The notes below the pieces were generated by a model, which worked only from the letters and a program-made list of their open reading frames with translations, had not been told where the DNA came from and ran no database searches. 51,938 nucleotides of DNA from Sphingopyxis sp. (lineage in GTDB: Bacteria > Pseudomonadota > Alphaproteobacteria > Sphingomonadales > Sphingomonadaceae): positions 1 through 51,938 of the forward strand of contig JACEST010000002.1 in the NCBI GenBank assembly GCA_013911715.1, written 5' to 3'. This document shows, piece by piece, positions 47,355-51,938 of this stretch (position 1 is its first letter; each line of letters begins with the position of its first letter). The translations under genes were made by a program, and so were the position numbers.

Positions 47355-48191
47355 CTAGTCCTTATCTTCACGCCGCGCGCCAGAGGCAGGTCGGGCCCGA
47401 GCGCCGATATGGCGCTCCCAAAGGTCCGGCCTGCGTAACCGTGTATGATCCTCCGCCTGCCGTTTCCGCCAGGCCGCGATCTTCGCATGATCCCCCGATC
47501 GCAGCACTTCGGGGATCGTGCGCCCTTCCCACTCAGCGGGCCGGGTATAGTGCGGATATTCGAGCAAACCGTGTTCAAACGATTCGTCATCCCCACTGGA
47601 AGCCGCGCCCATTACGCCGGGAAGCAGCCGAATGCAAGCATCGAGCAGCATCAGCGCCGCGACCTCGCCTCCCGACAAGATGATGTCGCCCATGCTGACC
47701 TGTTCGATGGCCGGGCGGGCGTCGAACAGCCGTTCGTCAAGGCCTTCGAACCGCCCGCACAGGATGATGACGCCGGGGCCTTGGGCCAGTTCGCGGACGC
47801 GGGCTTGGGTGATCGGGGTGCCGCGCGGCGTCATGGCGAGGATGGGGAGAGTCTCCCTCTCCCCTTCAGGGGAGAGGGCCGGGGAGAGGGGGAGTCCGGT
47901 CGAACCAGTTGACTCCCCCTCTCCCAACCCTCTCCCCTGAAGGGGAGAGGGCTTCTTGGTCGCCACCGCATCCACCGCCCGTGCCAGCACATCGGCGCGC
48001 AGCACCATCCCCGCCCCGCCGCCCGCCGGTGTATCATCCACCGTGCGGTGCTTGTCGGTGGCAAAATCGCGAATGTTGGTGGCCGCGCACGACCAAATCC
48101 CTTCGCTCAGCGCGCGCCCCGCCATGCTGTGTCCCAGCGGCCCGGGGAACATGTCGGGATAAAGCGTGAGGATGTGGGCGGCGAAAGTCAT
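47355..48191 (-). CDS. trmD: tRNA (guanine-N1)-methyltransferase carrying an in-frame palindromic-repeat insertion
   Basis: [28 protein letters not shown]...[20 protein letters not shown]...[56 protein letters not shown]. Confidence 0.95.
   Translation of the reverse strand: MTFAAHILTLYPDMFPGPLGHSMAGRALSEGIWSCAATNIRDFATDKHRTVDDTPAGGGAGMVLRADVLARAVDAVATKKPSPLQGRGLGEGESTGSTGLPLSPALSPEGERETLPILAMTPRGTPITQARVRELAQGPGVIILCGRFEGLDERLFDARPAIEQVSMGDIILSGGEVAALMLLDACIRLLPGVMGAASSGDDESFEHGLLEYPHYTRPAEWEGRTIPEVLRSGDHAKIAAWRKRQAEDHTRLRRPDLWERHIGARARPASGARREDKD
47855..47951. repeat. Palindromic repeat inside trmD
   Basis: ccctctccccttcaggggagagggccggggagagggggagtc (47855-47896) and gactccccctctcccaaccctctcccctgaaggggagaggg (47911-47951) are near-perfect inverted copies. 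Confidence 0.92.
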
Positions 48192-48192
48192 G

Positions 48193-48525
48193 TCATTCCA
48201 AGTTGTGCCGCTGCATCGCTACTTTTCGGTTCCTCAACCGCCACCGGAGAGCACAGAAATTGATCATGAGGATCATGGCAAACCCAACGCCGTCCTCGAC
48301 ACGCCAGCCATTAATCCAATCGAACGGTGAATGCGTTTCGCTTGTGAATAAGGACGCCAGCATAAGAACGGAGAGCGGTGCGATCGACGCAATTCCCACA
48401 GCCAAAAGCCAATGCAGCGCCAGCCGCTGCCTTTGAGGCATGATAGCCGAAAGCGCCAAGCTGATCGGCAACGTGAATGCGGCCACAATGAAAAATCCCG
48501 AGATCCAATCCGAATCAATCGCCAT
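48193..48525 (-). CDS. Small hypothetical membrane protein
   Basis: [60 protein letters not shown]... has three predicted TM segments. Its start overlaps the vapC stop (ATG/TGA). Confidence 0.65.
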   Translation of the reverse strand: MAIDSDWISGFFIVAAFTLPISLALSAIMPQRQRLALHWLLAVGIASIAPLSVLMLASLFTSETHSPFDWINGWRVEDGVGFAMILMINFCALRWRLRNRKVAMQRHNLE

Positions 48526-48899
48526 CACATCGCCCAATTCTCAACCTTCAGCCCCGGCACATCGGCGAAATCACTTTCATTCTCGGTTACCATGATCAGG
48601 CCATGCGAGAGAGCGTGGGCCGCAATCAAGCGATCATAGCTGGCCCGCCGGAATGGCAAGCTGGTGTATGCCAGCGCCGCCTTGAAGTCGAAATCCAGTA
48701 CCGGCACTTCTTCGACAAAGGCCTGCAGTTGCTCCACTGCGGGCGGCTTGTTGTTGACCGAACCATAGGCGACCTCGGCATAAGCAATCGCCGACGTTAC
48801 CATGTCGCCAACATCGCATTCGGCAGCGCGTCGCACGACGCCTTCGTCGTCGTTCATGACCAGCGCTATGATGACGTTGCTGTCGAGCAAGTATTTCAA
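48525..48899 (-). CDS. vapC: PIN-domain toxin VapC
   Basis: MKYLLDSNVIIALVMNDDEGVVRRAAECD...SYDRLIAAHALSHGLIMVTENESDFADVPGLKVENW. Confidence 0.9.
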   Translation of the reverse strand: MKYLLDSNVIIALVMNDDEGVVRRAAECDVGDMVTSAIAYAEVAYGSVNNKPPAVEQLQAFVEEVPVLDFDFKAALAYTSLPFRRASYDRLIAAHALSHGLIMVTENESDFADVPGLKVENWAM

Positions 48900-49261
48900 T
48901 CGTCATCGCCCCGCGCATATTTCTCCCAACGAAGCGGGCGCTCGTCGAACATGCGATCTTGCGGTTCGATGTACCGCAGGTTCGTTGCCGAGCCAGCGAC
49001 TTTGGCAATGTTGAACTTTCGCTTTGGTTGCTCAATTGGTTCATAGCTCAAGAACTGCCCGTCCTCGATGACCAGTTCCATTTCCATGCCTGCGGTCAAT
49101 TTGGTTCCCGCCGGAATTCGAACTGCAAGCGAATTGCCCGACCGAAAAACCTTGGTCGTGTGCGTTTGTTTGTCGATGCGCTCCAACCAAGGCATCGAAC
49201 CGGCCAAACGTTCGAAATCGAACTTTCGCCGTTCTTCGTTGAGATGGTTCTTGTTGGTCAT
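48896..49261 (-). CDS. vapB: AbrB/SpoVT-type antitoxin (VapB)
   Basis: HTTKVFRSGNSLAVRIPAGTKLTAGMEMELVIEDGQFLSYEP is a swapped-hairpin AbrB domain. Coupled to vapC. Confidence 0.85.
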   Translation of the reverse strand: MTNKNHLNEERRKFDFERLAGSMPWLERIDKQTHTTKVFRSGNSLAVRIPAGTKLTAGMEMELVIEDGQFLSYEPIEQPKRKFNIAKVAGSATNLRYIEPQDRMFDERPLRWEKYARGDDD

Positions 49262-49270
49262 AAGGAACTC

Positions 49271-49293
49271 CGTATATACTTAGCGTATATACG
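49271..49293. promoter_or_regulatory. Putative VapB operator
   Basis: cgtatatac-ttag-cgtatatacg: repeated self-palindromic CGTATATACG half-sites about 10 bp upstream of the vapB ATG. Confidence 0.6.
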
Positions 49294-49312
49294 TCGCCCC
49301 AAATCCTGTCAA

Positions 49313-50944
49313 CTACGGCTTACCCGCCACAAACCGCAGCCCCAGCGCCTGCACCGTCAGCGGCGTGGTCGGCGCGAGCAGCAATTGGCCATCGACAAAC
49401 CCCTTTTCGCAATTCCAGCGGAAGACCGTGCCCATGGCGCCGCGCGGCGACAGGGGATCGGTGGTGGTGCAGGCGCCGGCCTGCGCCTTCACCGCCGCCA
49501 GTTCCTTCGCCCAATTGGCGGCGCTGCGGTCGAGCAGGAAATTGTTCGCCAGCCGCCCTTCAAGCGGGCCGAGGTTGCCCGCATCATAGGCCGCGCGCAC
49601 GGCGGCAACCATTTCGGGCAGGATCGGTGCCACCGGTTCGGGTTGACGCTTCAGCAACCCCGCCTTGTGCATCGCCACTGCTATGTCCCACGCCGCACCG
49701 CTGGGTCCGGCATAGGTGCGGTTCGACAGCGCAAAAATGCCCACGCCATAATCGGGCATCAGCATGACATGGCTGCCATAGCCAGGATAGCCGCCGCCAT
49801 GCGCCAGCGTCAGCCCCAGATCGCAATCCTGCGCCACGCGCCAGCCCATGGCATAGGCGGCGGCCTGGCGGCAGGCGTCCGCCCCGCTTTTGCCGCTGCG
49901 CTGCGCGACGCTGACAAAGTTCAGCCCCTGCGCCATTTCGCGCACCGTCGCGCGGCGGACCGGGCCGGTGTCGGCATCGTCGCGCGGCGGCCAGGCCGAC
50001 AGCAGGAAGGCGAGCCATTTGGCATAGTCATTCGCACTGACTTGCAAGCCGCCCATGCTGTTAAACGCGCCGTCGCGCATCGTCGGCTCTTCGGTCCACG
50101 CGTCATTTTCCCAGCGATAGCCGATCGCGCGGCGTTCAACCGGCGCGTCGGTGACTTCAAACCCGCTGTTCGCCATGCCCAGCGGGGTCAGCAGCGTCGT
50201 TTCGACATAGCGGCGATAGGGCATGCCCGACGCCGTGCCGATGATCCGGCCAAGCAGCGCATAGCCATAATTGCTATATTCGTGGCGCGATTGCGGCACG
50301 CGGCTGAACGGCGGACCCTGGCGCAGCAGCGCGGTGAATTCGTCCTCGGTCAATATCTGTTGCCGGTCGCCCCACGGATCGTCGGTGACGAGCCCGCCGA
50401 CATGCGCCAGCAAATCGCGAATGCGAATGCGCGGGCTGTCTTTGGTGGGATAGGTCCAGCCGCGCATTTCGGGCACATATTGTTCGGCCAGATCATCAAG
50501 CCGCAGCTTGCCGTCATCGCGCAGCTTGAGGATCGACAGCGCCGTGAAAGCCTTGGTCATCGATGCGATGCGGAACAGGCTGTCGGGGGTAACGGGACGG
50601 CGCGCGGCCAGATCCTGCACCCCTTGCGCACCGATGTGCGCAAGGCCGTCGGAGCGGACGATGCCATAGACGACGCCCGGAACATGATTGTCGGCCATGA
50701 AGGCTGCGAAGGCGGCGTCCATTTCGGGCTGGATGCTGGCGATAGCGGGGGCGGCGGGCGAGGTTTGCGCGGCTAGTGGGGTAATTGCGGCAACAGCGAT
50801 GAATGCTGCCGCAACGGCGCCCACTGTGCTCCGGCGCAGGCCGGAGCCTTGGCCGCACACGCGGCGCTTTCCTGCCAAAGCTCCGGCCTGCGCCGGAGCA
50901 CAAATGGGATCGAAAAGTTGCGCCTGAAAGGCCATAGCCCGCAT
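49313..50944 (-). CDS. Serine hydrolase (beta-lactamase/class C-like), start uncertain
   Basis: DSLFRIASMTKAFTALSILKLRDDGKLRLDD (SxxK), RHEYSNYGYALLGRIIGTASG (YxN), LAHGGGYPGYGS. A signal-like core AVAAAFIAVAAITPLAAQ follows a REP-encoded segment. Confidence 0.88.
   Translation of the reverse strand: MRAMAFQAQLFDPICAPAQAGALAGKRRVCGQGSGLRRSTVGAVAAAFIAVAAITPLAAQTSPAAPAIASIQPEMDAAFAAFMADNHVPGVVYGIVRSDGLAHIGAQGVQDLAARRPVTPDSLFRIASMTKAFTALSILKLRDDGKLRLDDLAEQYVPEMRGWTYPTKDSPRIRIRDLLAHVGGLVTDDPWGDRQQILTEDEFTALLRQGPPFSRVPQSRHEYSNYGYALLGRIIGTASGMPYRRYVETTLLTPLGMANSGFEVTDAPVERRAIGYRWENDAWTEEPTMRDGAFNSMGGLQVSANDYAKWLAFLLSAWPPRDDADTGPVRRATVREMAQGLNFVSVAQRSGKSGADACRQAAAYAMGWRVAQDCDLGLTLAHGGGYPGYGSHVMLMPDYGVGIFALSNRTYAGPSGAAWDIAVAMHKAGLLKRQPEPVAPILPEMVAAVRAAYDAGNLGPLEGRLANNFLLDRSAANWAKELAAVKAQAGACTTTDPLSPRGAMGTVFRWNCEKGFVDGQLLLAPTTPLTVQALGLRFVAGKP
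50826..50903. repeat. REP-like palindrome pair (CTCCGGC family), inside the N-terminal coding region of the serine hydrolase
   Basis: tgtgctccggcgcaggccggagc (50826-50848) and gctccggcctgcgccggagcaca (50881-50903). Same family as 2651-2728. Confidence 0.85.
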
Positions 50945-50993
50945 CGTCATTCTCACGCTCGTTCTTGCAGCGGCGCTAACACCGCTGCCGGGC

Positions 50994-51503
50994 CTAGGCA
51001 ATGAAGGCCGCGTTCACCGTGACCACGTCGCCCCACACCGGCACTGCCCGCGCATTCATTGGCACCATGAAACGCTGGGGCTTTTTGCCCGCTTCGGCGG
51101 GGCGTTCGATTTCGAGGATGTCGCCCGCGCCGAAATTTTCGACCGCGACGACATGGCCGAGCGTCTCGCCCGTGGTGGCAACGGCGAGCAGGCCGATCAG
51201 GTCGTGGTGGTAATATTCACCCTCAGCCAGCGGCGGCAGTGCGCTGCGCGGGACGGTCAGCACGGTGCCGCGCAGCGCCTCGGCAGCCTCGCGCGTGGTG
51301 ATTTCGGCGAAGGCCGCGACCGCGCCCTGATTGACGGGGCGCACGCTTTTCAAGGTCAGGCACCGGTCGCCTGCCGTGAATTGGGAGTAAGCGCGCAGGC
51401 CTTCGGCGGTGTCCCCAAATAATTTGAGCCGCACCTCGCCCCGCACGCCATGCGCGCCAGCGATGGCGGCAAGCGTGACGGGGCGGTTGGGGTCAAACGC
51501 CAT
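50994..51503 (-). CDS. rimM: 16S rRNA processing protein RimM
   Basis: RPVTLAAIAGAHGVRGEVRLKLFGDTAEGLRAY...EGEYYHHDLIGLLAVATTGETLGHVVAVENFGAGDILEI. Confidence 0.96.
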   Translation of the reverse strand: MAFDPNRPVTLAAIAGAHGVRGEVRLKLFGDTAEGLRAYSQFTAGDRCLTLKSVRPVNQGAVAAFAEITTREAAEALRGTVLTVPRSALPPLAEGEYYHHDLIGLLAVATTGETLGHVVAVENFGAGDILEIERPAEAGKKPQRFMVPMNARAVPVWGDVVTVNAAFIA

Positions 51504-51512
51504 AAGGTAACT

Positions 51513-51611
51513 CCCCAACCCCGTTCGCGCTGAGCTTGTCGAAGCGCTGTCCTTGCCTTCGTGAAAGAAAGAACGGTCCTTCGACATCGACCCGTCGGAA
51601 GACAGGACAGA
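51513..51611. repeat. Repeat related to the CGCTGAGCTTGTCGAAG family between rpsP and rimM
   Basis: cccgttcgcgctgagcttgtcgaagcgctgtcc ... gtccttcgacatcgacccg. Core shared with 46733-46865. Confidence 0.5.
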
Positions 51612-51635
51612 CGGGAATGGAGTGCATGGCCGGTT

Positions 51636-51938
51636 TTAGCCTGCGGCCTTTTCTTCGCCGGCTTCTTCGGCAGGCGTTTCTTCGGCGGCAGCGTCAGCGG
51701 CGGGTGCCTCTTCGGCAGCGGCTTCCGGGGCAGCTTCTTCTGCAGCCGGTGCTTCTTCGGCCACGACTTCAGCAACCGGTGCTTCTTCAGCAACAGCTTC
51801 TGGAGCGGCCTCTTCGGTCACTTCGGCGGCAGGCGCTTCGTCGGCAGCGGCCTCAGCAACAACCTCTTCAGCGGCCACTTCTTCAACCGCCGGCGCCTCT
51901 TCCACAACCGGAGCAGCCGCCGCTGAAGCGGCTGCTGC
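51636..51938 (-). CDS. rpsP: Probable C-terminal Glu/Ala-rich extension of 30S ribosomal protein S16 (truncated by window edge)
   Basis: Open Glu/Ala-rich frame (...VVEEAPAVEEVAAEEVVAEAAADEAPAAEVTEE...EEAGEEKAAG*) directly upstream of rimM in the conserved rpsP-rimM-trmD-rplS order. The S16 core is outside the window. Confidence 0.55.
   Translation of the reverse strand, partial: AAAASAAAAPVVEEAPAVEEVAAEEVVAEAAADEAPAAEVTEEAAPEAVAEEAPVAEVVAEEAPAAEEAAPEAAAEEAPAADAAAEETPAEEAGEEKAAG

Noticed and set aside
48959-50776. 605-aa + ORF antisense to the serine hydrolase and vapB
   Set aside because: Antisense artefact. SxxK and YxN motifs support the minus-strand gene.

Overview
This window looks like an ordinary high-GC chromosomal segment of a sphingomonad-like alphaproteobacterium. 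It is mostly housekeeping genes: rplU-rpmA, pckA, chvIG-hprK-rapZ-EIIA-ptsH, purSQ, argJ, trxA, addAB-murU-amgK-tsaE, a DivL-like kinase, ahcY, amn, asd, and the rpsP-rimM-trmD-rplS block. No phage, CRISPR array or secondary-metabolite cluster is visible. The most noteworthy signals are: (1) a near-perfect 41-bp palindromic repeat inserted in frame inside trmD, adding about 34 aa to an essential tRNA methyltransferase; (2) a DivL-like kinase with Tyr instead of His in the H-box (MSYELRTPLT); (3) a 267-bp MITE-like element with 33-bp terminal inverted repeats and TA termini, whose first bases form the ptsH stop codon; (4) an accessory cassette (serine hydrolase, VapBC, small membrane protein) splitting rimM from trmD; (5) three exactly repeated 8-nt arms after pckA that can form mutually exclusive hairpins next to a Shine-Dalgarno; (6) a 5'-truncated glutaredoxin remnant; (7) an orphan antitoxin coupled to a toxin C-terminal stub; (8) several families of palindromic repeats, one inside a signal-peptide coding region. 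All calls come from reading the sequence and the ORF track. No searches were run.
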